A stretch of DNA of 64,000 bases from Campylobacter sp. TTU_617. GTDB lineage: Bacteria > Campylobacterota > Campylobacteria > Campylobacterales > Campylobacteraceae. The notes under the pieces were generated by a model. The model was given only the letters and a program-made list of their open reading frames with translations. It was not told the DNA's origin and ran no database searches. Position numbers and translations under genes: made by a program. The stretch is taken from positions 1-64,000 of the forward strand of contig NZ_JAENKV010000006.1 of assembly GCF_016599045.1 (NCBI RefSeq). Direction: 5' to 3'. This document shows, piece by piece, positions 54,796-63,448 of the stretch. Within the stretch, counting starts at the first letter, position 1, and each line of letters begins with the position of its first letter.

Positions 54796-55550
54796 ATATC
54801 GAGTTCAATACCAACAGGAGCGTGATCTGAACCAAATATATCATCTCTTATAAAGGCATTTTTTAATTTCTTTTTTAAACCAGATGAAATAAAAAAATAA
54901 TCAATCCGCCAACCTACATTTCTTTCTCTTGCTTTCATTCTATAACTCCACCACGAGTACTTTTCTTTGATATCCCCATTGATTTCTCTAAATGTGTCAA
55001 TAAAACCTAAATTAAGCAAATCATCAATCCAAGCTCTTTCTATAGGCAAAAATCCTGATGTATTGGCATTTGCTTTTGGATGGGTAAGATCTATTTCTTT
55101 ATGTGCAGTATTTACATCGCCACAAATAATAATTTCTTTTTTTTCATTTAAAAGTTTTTCAAGATATATTAAAAAATCTTTATAAAATTGCATTTTAAAA
55201 TTTAAACGTTCTTCATCTTTTTGTCCATTAGGAAAATAAATATTAAAAAGAACTATATTTTTAAAACGATGTTCTAAAACCCTTCCCTCATCATCATCAA
55301 AAAATTCACATTTTTTTACTTCACATTCAAAATTACAAAGGCTCATTACTCCAGAATATCCCGCTCTTTTTGCAGAATTAGAATATATATATTTAAAGGG
55401 ATATTCATAAATTCTTTTAGGGAATTTATCCTCGTGAGCTTTAATTTCTTGAAAACCTATAAAATCTATATTTTCTTTACTTATCCAATCTAATGCATTT
55501 TTATCACAAATAGCTCTTAAACCATTTACATTCCACGATAATAACTTCAT
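54792..55550 (-). CDS. exoA: Exodeoxyribonuclease III / AP endonuclease
   Basis: The start was set at ATG 55550 ([13 protein letters not shown]), with AAGGATAAAG as ribosome site. An ATG nine codons upstream lacks one. The 252-residue enzyme has [11 protein letters not shown] (metal Glu), [26 protein letters not shown] and the C-terminal [11 protein letters not shown] with the catalytic Asp-His pair. It cuts DNA at abasic sites in base excision repair. It overlaps mntP by four bases at the 3' end. Confidence 0.94.
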   Translation of the reverse strand: MKLLSWNVNGLRAICDKNALDWISKENIDFIGFQEIKAHEDKFPKRIYEYPFKYIYSNSAKRAGYSGVMSLCNFECEVKKCEFFDDDEGRVLEHRFKNIVLFNIYFPNGQKDEERLNFKMQFYKDFLIYLEKLLNEKKEIIICGDVNTAHKEIDLTHPKANANTSGFLPIERAWIDDLLNLGFIDTFREINGDIKEKYSWWSYRMKARERNVGWRIDYFFISSGLKKKLKNAFIRDDIFGSDHAPVGIELDI

Positions 55551-55624
55551 CTTTATCCTTAAAATAAAAAAATGCAATCATAACATATTTTTTAAATTTG
55601 TGCTGTGTATTAATCTAAAACTAT

Positions 55625-55630
55625 TATAAT
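55625..55630 (+). promoter_or_regulatory. -10 element of the eptC promoter
   Basis: TATAAT lies 41 bases before the start codon, in the gap between divergent exoA and eptC. Confidence 0.5.
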
Positions 55631-55670
55631 AAACATTTATTCAAGGGATAGTAAAAAAGGATAACAAAAT

Positions 55671-57194
55671 ATGCTAAAAATTTCATGGTTTAAATTTGTA
55701 TTATTAAATTCCATACTGATTACTTGTTTAAATTTTAATCTTTTTATTTTTGTATATGAAAAGATTCAAAATACTTGGCTTACTTTAACTTTTATTGTTA
55801 TGTATTTTTTACTTATACATACTATTTTTTCTATATTGTTTATCAAATATCTTACAAAATTTTTCTCTATATTTTTTATCTTAAGTTCTTTAATAAGCAT
55901 ATATTTTATTCATTATTATGGAGTTTTAATAGACTCTGATATGATTTTAAATGCTATGCAAACAGATGTAAAAGAAGTTAAAGAACTTTTAAATTGGCGT
56001 TTAATTCTTTTAATTTTAGGTTTTTTAATATTAATTGCTTTTATTGTTAAATTAAAAATTGTTAATTCTAATAAATTTTCCACTAAGATAATTAGTATAT
56101 CTTTGGCTTTAATTTTATTTTTAGGTTTATTTTTACCTCTAACTAAAACCTATATTCCATTTTTTAGAAATTATAATGAAATTAGAATGTATAACACTCC
56201 TTTTTATCAAATTTATTCTTTATGGCGTTATTATAGCAAATACGTAAAAGCTAAAGAAAAATTTAAGACTATAGAAAATGATGCTTACATAGAAGATAAT
56301 ACAAGTAAAAAACTTCTTATTTTAGTAGTTGGTGAAACTGCAAGGGCGGCAAATTATTCTTTAGGTGATTATACTACAAATGATACAAACGCTTATACCA
56401 AAAAAGAAAATGTTATCTTTTTTAATAATGTTAGCTCTTGTGGAACGGCTACAGCTATAAGCTTGCCTTGTATGTTTTCTATTTCAAAAAGAGCAAATTT
56501 CTCCAATAGCGAATTTCAAGAAAATGCTTTAGATATCTTGCAAAAATTAGGAGTTAATACTATTTGGATTGATAATAATTCAGGGGGTTGTAAAGGGGTT
56601 TGCGATCGCATTAAACAAACAGAATTATATTCTTATCAATATGATGAGAATTTACTCGATTCATTCAAAGAAAAGTTAAAAAATCTCAAAAATCAAAATA
56701 TCATAGTATTACATCTACAAGGATCACATGGACCAACTTATTATAAACGTTATCCTAAAGAATTTAAAAAATTTTTACCAACTTGTGATACCAATACACT
56801 TGATAAATGTTCACAAGAAGCACTTGTTAATACTTATGATAATACTTTGCTTTATACAGACTTTATTTTAAGTGAAATTATTGCTTTATTAAAAGAGAAG
56901 AATGATTTCCAAAGCTCTTTAATCTATATTTCTGATCATGGAGAAAGCTTGGGAGAAAATGGATTATATCTTCATGGTATGCCTTATGCTTTTGCTCCAA
57001 AATACCAAACACATGTTCCTTTAATTTTTTGGAGTAATGATAATAATTTAATAAAACTAGCGCAACAATACAGAAATTTAAAACTTTCTCAAGATAATCT
57101 TTTTAGTTCTCTTTTGGGATATTTTAATGTAAAAAGTAAAGTTTATGAGAGTAGCTACGATCTCTTTAGTAGCCATTTAAAGGATAACCCTTGA
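55671..57194 (+). CDS. eptC: Phosphoethanolamine transferase EptC
   Basis: This 507-residue protein has an N-terminal block of five membrane helices (to about residue 160) and a periplasmic sulfatase-like domain with VVGETARAANYSL, whose Thr is the nucleophile. CGTATAISLPCMFS and DHGESLGENGLYLHG (zinc ligands) complete the site. In C. jejuni the orthologue Cj0256 puts phosphoethanolamine on lipid A, LOS core, the rod protein FlgG and N-glycans. Ribosome site AAGGATAACAAA. The stop overlaps the dgkA start, so lipid recycling is linked to it. Confidence 0.93.
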   Translation: MLKISWFKFVLLNSILITCLNFNLFIFVYEKIQNTWLTLTFIVMYFLLIHTIFSILFIKYLTKFFSIFFILSSLISIYFIHYYGVLIDSDMILNAMQTDVKEVKELLNWRLILLILGFLILIAFIVKLKIVNSNKFSTKIISISLALILFLGLFLPLTKTYIPFFRNYNEIRMYNTPFYQIYSLWRYYSKYVKAKEKFKTIENDAYIEDNTSKKLLILVVGETARAANYSLGDYTTNDTNAYTKKENVIFFNNVSSCGTATAISLPCMFSISKRANFSNSEFQENALDILQKLGVNTIWIDNNSGGCKGVCDRIKQTELYSYQYDENLLDSFKEKLKNLKNQNIIVLHLQGSHGPTYYKRYPKEFKKFLPTCDTNTLDKCSQEALVNTYDNTLLYTDFILSEIIALLKEKNDFQSSLIYISDHGESLGENGLYLHGMPYAFAPKYQTHVPLIFWSNDNNLIKLAQQYRNLKLSQDNLFSSLLGYFNVKSKVYESSYDLFSSHLKDNP

Positions 57195-57547
57195 AGCCAA
57201 AATATAGTCTTTTAAACAATACTAAATACGCCATAGAAGGGATTTTAAGCCTTATTAAAAATGAAACTTCTTTTTGTATAGAACTTAGCATTATTATCCC
57301 TGCTATAATTATAAGCTTTTTTCTTCCAATTTCCTTGTTAGAACATTTATTTTTAATTTTTGTTTTGATACTTATTTTAATCGTAGAAGCATTAAATTCA
57401 GCAATTGAATCTTGTGTTGATTTAATAACAAATGAATGGAATGAAAAAGCAAAAATAGCAAAAGATTGTGGCTCAAGTGCTGTATTTTTTAGTGTTATTT
57501 TAGCTCTTTTTACTTGGGGAATGATATTGGGACGCTTATACTTATGA
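57191..57547 (+). CDS. dgkA: Diacylglycerol kinase DgkA
   Basis: This 118-residue three-helix membrane protein has the prokaryotic DgkA signature EALNSAIESCVDLITNE and AKDCGSSAVFFSV. It starts with TTG 57191, overlapping the eptC stop by four bases (TTGA), with AAAGGATA as ribosome site. It phosphorylates diacylglycerol, which EptC releases from phosphatidylethanolamine, and returns it to phospholipid synthesis. The pairing is functionally fitting. Its stop overlaps the next start (ATGA). Confidence 0.93.
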   Translation: MKPKYSLLNNTKYAIEGILSLIKNETSFCIELSIIIPAIIISFFLPISLLEHLFLIFVLILILIVEALNSAIESCVDLITNEWNEKAKIAKDCGSSAVFFSVILALFTWGMILGRLYL

Positions 57548-57777
57548 AATTTGAAAATTTAATAAAAGAGCTTTTTGGAAAAAAACGCTATGAACTTATG
57601 AAATTTTTATGTGATAATGCTGATAACAATGGCTTTATTACAATAAAAATAAATGAGATAGAAAAAAAACTTAACCAAAGTAAACCTACTATTATTGCAA
57701 CTTTTAAATTTTTAGAAGAAAAAAAAGTTTTTAAAAAACTTAAAAATGGGTTCTATCAACTTTATATTAAAGAATAA
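57544..57777 (+). CDS. Small winged-helix DNA-binding protein (Cj0258-like)
   Basis: The start was set at ATG 57544, overlapping the dgkA stop by four bases. The 77-residue product is MKFENLIKELFGKKRYELMK followed by a winged-helix pattern (NGFITIKINEIEKKLNQSKPTIIATFKFLEEKKVFKKLKNGFYQL). It is often called ArsR-like, but the helix pattern also resembles the RepL/wHTH group. It could regulate its own operon eptC-dgkA. No ligand site is visible. Confidence 0.8.
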   Translation: MKFENLIKELFGKKRYELMKFLCDNADNNGFITIKINEIEKKLNQSKPTIIATFKFLEEKKVFKKLKNGFYQLYIKE

Positions 57778-57841
57778 ATATTTGCTAATTTAAAAATTAA
57801 TTTCTTTATTAAAATTCGATAATTTATATAAGGAACAAAAA

Positions 57842-58849
57842 ATGAAGCTTAAAAATCCTTTGGATATGCATTTACATTTAAGAGATAAATTGATGCTAGA
57901 ACTTGTTGCACCTTTAAGTGCAAAAGATTTTCGTGCGGCTGTTATTATGCCTAATTTAATTCCTCCACTTTGCGATATTAAATCTTTAAGATCTTATAAA
58001 GAACGTATTCTAAAAGCAAGTAATGATAAATGTTTTACTCCGTTAATGACTCTTTTTTTTAAAAATTATGATGAAAAATTTTTAGAAAAAGCAAAAGATG
58101 AAATTTTTGCCATTAAGCTTTATCCAGCAGGAATTACTACAAATTCGGATAATGGGATTTCAAATTTTGAAATTGAAGCTTTAAAACCTACTTTAGAAGC
58201 TATGAGTGCTCTTAATATTCCTTTATTAATTCACGGAGAAACAAATGACTTTGTAATGGATAGAGAAAGTAATTTTGCAAAAATTTATGAAAAATTAGCA
58301 AAAAATTTTAAAAATCTCAAAATTGTAATGGAGCATATAACAACCAAAACACTTTGTAATTTATTAAAAGATTATGAAAATTTATACGCTACTATCACTT
58401 TACACCATTTAATGCTTACTTTAGATGATGTTATTGGAGGAAAAATGAAACCTCATTTATTTTGCAAACCCATTGCTAAAACTTATGAAGATAAAACTAC
58501 ACTTTGTGAATTGGCTTTTAATGGTTATGAAAAAGTAATGTTTGGAAGTGATAGCGCCCCTCATCCACAAAGCGAAAAAGAATGCTGTGGCTGTGCGGCA
58601 GGAATTTTTAGTGCTCCTATAGCCTTAAGTGTTTTAGCTGAACTATTTCAAAAATATTCAAATCAGGAAAATTTACAAAAATTTATATCAGACAATGCTT
58701 GTAAAATCCATAGACTAAAATTTAAAGAAGATAAAATCATTACTTTAAATAATGAAGATTGGCAAGTCCCAAATGAATATAAAAATGAAAATGAAAAAAT
58801 CATTCCTTTTATGGCAGGAGAAAATTTAAAATTTCAAGTAAAACCCTAA
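57842..58849 (+). CDS. pyrC: Dihydroorotase
   Basis: This 335-residue amidohydrolase of the PyrC (class II) type has DMHLHLRD (metal His pair), AIKLYPAG (the carbamylated Lys), LIHGET, VMEHITT, and FGSDSAPH with the catalytic Asp. It closes carbamoyl-aspartate to dihydroorotate in pyrimidine synthesis. Ribosome site AAGGAAC. A perfect terminator overlaps its stop codon. Confidence 0.95.
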   Translation: MKLKNPLDMHLHLRDKLMLELVAPLSAKDFRAAVIMPNLIPPLCDIKSLRSYKERILKASNDKCFTPLMTLFFKNYDEKFLEKAKDEIFAIKLYPAGITTNSDNGISNFEIEALKPTLEAMSALNIPLLIHGETNDFVMDRESNFAKIYEKLAKNFKNLKIVMEHITTKTLCNLLKDYENLYATITLHHLMLTLDDVIGGKMKPHLFCKPIAKTYEDKTTLCELAFNGYEKVMFGSDSAPHPQSEKECCGCAAGIFSAPIALSVLAELFQKYSNQENLQKFISDNACKIHRLKFKEDKIITLNNEDWQVPNEYKNENEKIIPFMAGENLKFQVKP

Positions 58850-58876
58850 ATTATACAATTTAGGGTTTATTATAAT
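58841..58876 (+). terminator. Terminator after pyrC, possibly bidirectional
   Basis: AAACCCTAAATT (58841-58852) pairs perfectly with AATTTAGGGTTT (58857-58868), a 12-pair stem with loop ATAC, followed by ATTATAATT. The stop codon of pyrC is in the left arm. On the other strand it would terminate the TM2 gene. Confidence 0.85.
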
Positions 58877-58886
58877 TAAAAAATAT

Positions 58887-59263
58887 TTATTCCAATACAA
58901 TTAAAATTTTTTTAAGATTATCTTTTTTAATACCTTTCCATACAAGAAAATAATCTACTATAGTCCAAACCCAAAGTCCGATTAAAATAATAAAACCTAT
59001 ATAGATAAAAGTAGTAATCATACCTATAATAAAAGTTATAAGTTTAGCAATCCCTAAAGTTATATCGCCTTTATAGAAGCGATCAATCCCATACAAACCA
59101 AAAAATAAACCTAAATTAAACCAATAATATGATTTTTAAAATTTAAAGTTACAATAGTATTAATTTTATCTTCGCTAGAATTTTTAAGTTTTTCTTGAAC
59201 AAGAATTAAGCTTTGCGATGGAATTTTATCAGAAATCATCATTAAAACGGTATTAGCATCCAT
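58887..59263 (-). pseudogene. TM2-domain membrane protein gene with a single frameshift
   Basis: From ATG 59263 the minus strand reads MDANTVLMMISDKIPSQSLI and on to NHIIGLI-stop (49 residues). In the next frame LGLFFGLYGIDRFYKGDITLGIAKLITFIIGM and two membrane helices continue to the stop at 58887. One missing base, probably a T in ATTTAGG near 59115, separates the parts. The joined product of about 125 residues is a TM2 protein with the GxDRFYxGxxxxGxxK signature. Function of TM2 proteins in Campylobacter is unknown. An independent start at ATG 59096 would make only a truncated domain. Confidence 0.75.
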
Positions 59264-59300
59264 AAATATTCCTCTAAAAAATATTATAATATCAAAAAAT

Positions 59301-60011
59301 TTAAAAAATTAAAAGTTTTATTTTTGATTCAATTTGCTCTTTTATCTCTTCTTTTACAAGATTTTCTAAGATTTTTTTATCTGCTTTTATCCCATTCATA
59401 CCTAAATGCCATAAAGCATTTTCAATAGCCTCTTCGCGATTTCTTTCAACTATGCGTATTTCATTAAAAATTACTTTATGAAATTTAATATTTTCTCTTA
59501 ATAAAAAATTTTCTAAATCTTTTTTATAAAACCCTTTAAATTCTGTATTAAAATGTTTAAAAATAGGATCTAAAAAATCACTCTTTCTATAATCAGCCCA
59601 TCCAAGATAAATTCTAAGTGGGGCTAAAGATATAAAATTTTTATAATCTATATCATTTTGTAAAGCAGGAGACATACTTAAAAAAGCTATATCACATTTA
59701 AAATGAGAATTTTCCTTACAAAAAAGATCAAAACTTAAATTTTGACATTTAATATTATTTATATCTAAATTTAAAGCATCTTGGCTTAAAATTTCTAACA
59801 TGGTTTTCGAACTATCTAAGGCTAAAATTTCTTTAGCACTTTTAGCAAAATACAAAGTCCAAACTCCTGTCCCACAACCTATATCTATAATAAATTTATC
59901 TTTAAAATCTATATTAAGCTTTTTAAATTCTTTAAAACTATCTTTTTGTATCTGATTTAAAGATTCATTATATCTTGCATAAGTTTTAGCTTTTTTATCC
60001 CATAAATTCAT
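59301..60011 (-). CDS. SAM-dependent methyltransferase (Cj0261c-like)
   Basis: This 236-residue class I methyltransferase has IIDIGCGTGVWTLYFAKSAKEILALDSSKTML (motif I and the acidic ribose residue) and CDIAFLSMSPALQ (motif IV region). The substrate is unknown; the fold and helices match small-molecule or lipid-type methyltransferases. It ends the operon nadE-lpxK-thrC-kdsB-GNAT, seven bases behind the GNAT gene. Confidence 0.85.
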   Translation of the reverse strand: MNLWDKKAKTYARYNESLNQIQKDSFKEFKKLNIDFKDKFIIDIGCGTGVWTLYFAKSAKEILALDSSKTMLEILSQDALNLDINNIKCQNLSFDLFCKENSHFKCDIAFLSMSPALQNDIDYKNFISLAPLRIYLGWADYRKSDFLDPIFKHFNTEFKGFYKKDLENFLLRENIKFHKVIFNEIRIVERNREEAIENALWHLGMNGIKADKKILENLVKEEIKEQIESKIKLLIF

Positions 60012-60018
60012 TTTAATC

Positions 60019-60441
60019 CTATCTAAGTTTTTTTATAAAACAAATAAGATGATTAGTAATATCAAAACCCATTGCTTTATGAAATTTAATACTAGCAAGA
60101 TTCTTAGATTCGCAATCGCTTGCAAACTCTAAAGCCCATAACTGACAAGCTTTCAATAAAGAACTTGCATAAGATTTTCTCCTAAATTCTTCTTTAACAA
60201 AAATTGCCTCTAAATAACCAACAGGAGAAGTTTTAGACCCTTCTACATAATCAAATCTTAAAGAAGCTAATGCAAAAGCAATTGCTTTATTTTCTTTATG
60301 CAATAAGAAAAAAATATGATTTTTAGAACAAAGTAATTTCTTAAGCTCTTGTTCTAAAGTATTTTTATCACCATTAAAAAGTAAAAAGAATAACGGTGAT
60401 AAAATTGGTAAATCACTTAAATTTGCTTTTTTAATTTGCAT
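60019..60441 (-). CDS. GNAT acetyltransferase resembling AAC(6')-I aminoglycoside acetyltransferases
   Basis: The start was set at ATG 60441, inside kdsB. The 140-residue protein has the pattern LRFDYVEGSKTSPVGYLEAIFVKEEFRR (62-89) and EFASDCESKNLASIKFHKAMGF (105-126). This follows AAC(6')-Iy-type enzymes closely (DYV-G---SPV--LE-IFV---FR). The acetyl-CoA loop that is RxxGxA in the family reads RRKSYA, with Ser for Gly. About six residues that usually precede EFASD (the KGC part) are missing. It may be weakened or have another substrate. Confidence 0.8.
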   Translation of the reverse strand: MQIKKANLSDLPILSPLFFLLFNGDKNTLEQELKKLLCSKNHIFFLLHKENKAIAFALASLRFDYVEGSKTSPVGYLEAIFVKEEFRRKSYASSLLKACQLWALEFASDCESKNLASIKFHKAMGFDITNHLICFIKKLR

Positions 60442-61150
60442 GATCAAAAATTTTTAACGCCTTTTCATAATCCTCTAAAGTATCTATACCTATGCTTTTA
60501 GTATTAATTTGTAACATTTTAATTTTTTTACCATTTTCTAAGGCTCTTAATTGCTCTAATTTTTCACTTTTTTCTAAATCTGAAGTTTTAAATGTGCAAA
60601 ATTCTCTTAATGATTTAACCCTATAGCCATAAATCCCTAAATGTCCTTTAAAATCATTATAATCTTCTCTTTCAAAAGGAATTTTAGCCCTTGAAAAATA
60701 TAAGGCAAAATCAAATCTATCATTTACAACTTTTACCAAATTTGGATCATTAGCTTCAATTTTAGATATGTTTTTATAACAACTTGCCATAAAAACATCT
60801 TCGTTTAAATTTATAGAACAAAATTCTTTAAATTTGATTATATTTTCTTCTTCTATAAAAGGCTCATCGGCTTGCACATTAATAATAATTTCATTTTCAT
60901 TTAAATTTAAAATATCACTTGCTTCTTTAATTCTATCTGTTCCACTTTCGTGCTCTTTTGAAGTTAAAACTGCTTTAAAACCAAAATCCTTAGCAATTTT
61001 TAAAACTTCCTCATCATCTAAAGCTATAACCACCTCATCAATCTTTGCCATTTTTTGAGCTGTTGCTATAAACATTGGAACATTATTAATTTTATAAAGA
61101 ATTTTTTTAGGAAATCTCGTTGATTTTAATCTTGCAGGTATAATTATCAT
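60431..61150 (-). CDS. kdsB: 3-deoxy-manno-octulosonate cytidylyltransferase
   Basis: The start was set at ATG 61150 (MIIIPARLKSTRFPKKIL), overlapping the thrC stop by four bases. A TTG four codons earlier is in frame. The 239-residue protein has the KdsB signatures PARLKSTRFPKK, VLTSKEHESGTDRI and INVQADEPFI. It activates KDO as CMP-KDO for lipid A core and capsule. It works downstream of KpsF, which is at the other end of this window. Confidence 0.94.
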   Translation of the reverse strand: MIIIPARLKSTRFPKKILYKINNVPMFIATAQKMAKIDEVVIALDDEEVLKIAKDFGFKAVLTSKEHESGTDRIKEASDILNLNENEIIINVQADEPFIEEENIIKFKEFCSINLNEDVFMASCYKNISKIEANDPNLVKVVNDRFDFALYFSRAKIPFEREDYNDFKGHLGIYGYRVKSLREFCTFKTSDLEKSEKLEQLRALENGKKIKMLQINTKSIGIDTLEDYEKALKIFDHAN

Positions 61151-62550
61151 TGTTTTATCCAATCTATAATTTCATTTTCAAGCTCATCACACTTATAAGC
61201 TTTTAAATTATTGTTTTTTATATCAAATAAAGCAAGTAAATCTGGTCTTATTTGATAATTAAATTTCAAAGCAATTTCAAGCATGGCTTCTTTTTCATTG
61301 TTTAATTCTTTATCAAACAAAGCTTTATATATACTTGGAGTGAATTTTGTCCATTCTGCCGTTGAAGTTATAAGAGTACTTTTATTTTTATCTAAAAGTT
61401 TAAAACAAGTTGCTGTATGTGGATCAATTAAAAAATCTTTAGAATACTCTTTAATAAAATTCATACATTCTAAATCCGAGCAAGAAGAAGCATCAAAATC
61501 TTGCTTTAAGTTATCAAGCTCATCTTTACTTAAATAAAAATATTTTTTTTCTTTTAAATTATTCATAAGCTCTTTAGTTCTTAAATCTCCAAATTTATCA
61601 AAAAGCAAACGCTCAATATTTGAAGAAATTAATATATCCATAGCCGGAGAAATAGTCTTTTTAAGGCTTCTTTCTCTTATATCATAGACACCCTGATTAA
61701 AAAAATCACTTAAAACATCATTGGAATTAGTAGCAATTTTAATACGATCTATCTTAGCTCCCATTTTTTTAGCATAATATGCTGCTAAAGCATTACCAAA
61801 ATTACCACTTGGAACTATAATGTCTAATACTTTATCAAGTTTCACACAAGCATAATAATGATAAATCATTTGAAATAAAATTCTTCCAAAATTAATAGAA
61901 TTTGCTACACAAAGTTTAAAATCCAAACCAGCTAACATTTCCCTAAAATCATCTTTTAATAATAGTTTTTTTAGGGTATTTTGCGCATCATCAAAATTTC
62001 CTTCTATGGCAAAAACTTTTAAATGATCTTTATTTAAAGCTTGCATTTGCAAAGCTTGAATTTCACTTGTTCCATCTTTAGGATAAATACAAACAACTTT
62101 GATATTGTGAAATTTTTCAAAACTTTTTAAAGTAGCTGGTCCTGTATCGCCACTTGTTGCACAAATAATTAAAATTTTTTCATTTTCATTTAATTCATTT
62201 AAAAGCATACCAAAAGGTTGTAAAGCCATATCCTTAAAAGCGCGTGTCGGACCGTGATAAAGCTCATTAATAAATAAATTTTCATTTACTTTTCTTAAAA
62301 ATAGAGCTGTTTTATTATCAAATTCTTTATAGGTTTGCAAAGCCTTTTTAAATAAATTAATATAACCAAAATGAAAATGTTCTATAAATTTTAAAGCAAA
62401 TTCTTCATAGTCTAAATCTTTTAAATCATAAGCATTAAAAGGTAAAATCTTATCAAAAGTATAGAGCCCTCCATCCTTTGCACTAGGATTAATCAAAGCT
62501 TCTTTAAAATCTATTTTATTATTTTTATCTCTTGTGCTAACAAGCTGCAT
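61147..62550 (-). CDS. thrC: Threonine synthase
   Basis: This 467-residue PLP enzyme of the long ThrC type has YHGPTRAFKDMALQPFG (Lys binds PLP), ATSGDTGPATLKSF and VPSGNFGNALAAY. It converts O-phosphohomoserine to threonine. It starts 14 bases inside lpxK and overlaps kdsB by four bases, so it sits in an operon of envelope genes. All motifs look intact and the length is normal. Confidence 0.95.
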   Translation of the reverse strand: MQLVSTRDKNNKIDFKEALINPSAKDGGLYTFDKILPFNAYDLKDLDYEEFALKFIEHFHFGYINLFKKALQTYKEFDNKTALFLRKVNENLFINELYHGPTRAFKDMALQPFGMLLNELNENEKILIICATSGDTGPATLKSFEKFHNIKVVCIYPKDGTSEIQALQMQALNKDHLKVFAIEGNFDDAQNTLKKLLLKDDFREMLAGLDFKLCVANSINFGRILFQMIYHYYACVKLDKVLDIIVPSGNFGNALAAYYAKKMGAKIDRIKIATNSNDVLSDFFNQGVYDIRERSLKKTISPAMDILISSNIERLLFDKFGDLRTKELMNNLKEKKYFYLSKDELDNLKQDFDASSCSDLECMNFIKEYSKDFLIDPHTATCFKLLDKNKSTLITSTAEWTKFTPSIYKALFDKELNNEKEAMLEIALKFNYQIRPDLLALFDIKNNNLKAYKCDELENEIIDWIKQ

Positions 62551-63448
62551 TAAAACTCCTTATATAGCTTTGTAAAACTTTTTTAAAACTATCTTCTAAT
62601 TCTATATTTAATTCTATAATTTGACACTTAAAACCAAAATCTTTTATTTTTACATAATCTTTAAAAGTAAGCATTAAAGTATCGCAATGATGTTTATCAA
62701 GTAATTTTTTAAGTTCATCTTTTTTAAATTCATAATGATCATTAAAAAAATAACAAGCTCTAGCCTTTATAAAATGCTCATAAAGTCTAAAAGGTTTTGC
62801 AATAGCTGTTACTAAAATAGCCTTAGGATTTTCTTTTACAAAAGAATAACGATAAAAATCTTTACCCTCTTTTGCAATAAAATTGGCTCTTTTTTTATAA
62901 AATTTTGGAAGCCTATATGCTCCACTTGGTAAAGTAAAACCAAAATAAGGCTCTATCTTACTTTCTAATAAAATATCAAATTTTTTAATATAAAACTTTG
63001 AAAAAGCATCATCAAGTAAAACAATCTTTGCACCCAAATCAAAAGCTTTTTGTATCCCTTTTACTCTATCTTCGCTTACTATTACCCCGCTTATACTTTC
63101 TTCAAAAGCATATTCCATAGCTTCATCGCCACTTTGCATTACATCGCATAAAATTTGTTCATTAGCTTTTACAACAAGAAGTCCTTTGCTTTTTCTTTTA
63201 TATCCTCTAAGCACAATAAAAACTCCTTTAAATTCTTTAGAAATAGCTTTGCATACCGGAGTTTTTCCATTGCCTCCAAAACTTAAATTCCCTACACTAA
63301 TAATAGGTTTTTTAAAATCTATTTTTTTTCTAAAATATAAATTTAAAATAGCCACTAAAGCATATAAAAAACTAATAGGAAGCAAAAGAAAAGCTAAACA
63401 CTTTTGCCAAAAAGATGGTTTAAAAAAATACCTATCAAGCCAAGTCAT
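62537..63448 (-). CDS. lpxK: Tetraacyldisaccharide 4'-kinase LpxK
   Basis: The start was set at ATG 63448 (MTWLDRYFFKPSFWQKCLAFLL), inside the end of nadE; in-frame codons further upstream would lie wholly inside nadE. The 303-residue protein has an N-terminal membrane-anchoring helix (about 12-40) and the Walker A variant ISVGNLSFGGNGKTPVCKAI. ILRGYKRKS and LLDDAFSKF follow. It phosphorylates the 4' position of the lipid A disaccharide at the inner membrane. The motif order matches LpxK. Confidence 0.92.
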   Translation of the reverse strand: MTWLDRYFFKPSFWQKCLAFLLLPISFLYALVAILNLYFRKKIDFKKPIISVGNLSFGGNGKTPVCKAISKEFKGVFIVLRGYKRKSKGLLVVKANEQILCDVMQSGDEAMEYAFEESISGVIVSEDRVKGIQKAFDLGAKIVLLDDAFSKFYIKKFDILLESKIEPYFGFTLPSGAYRLPKFYKKRANFIAKEGKDFYRYSFVKENPKAILVTAIAKPFRLYEHFIKARACYFFNDHYEFKKDELKKLLDKHHCDTLMLTFKDYVKIKDFGFKCQIIELNIELEDSFKKVLQSYIRSFNAAC

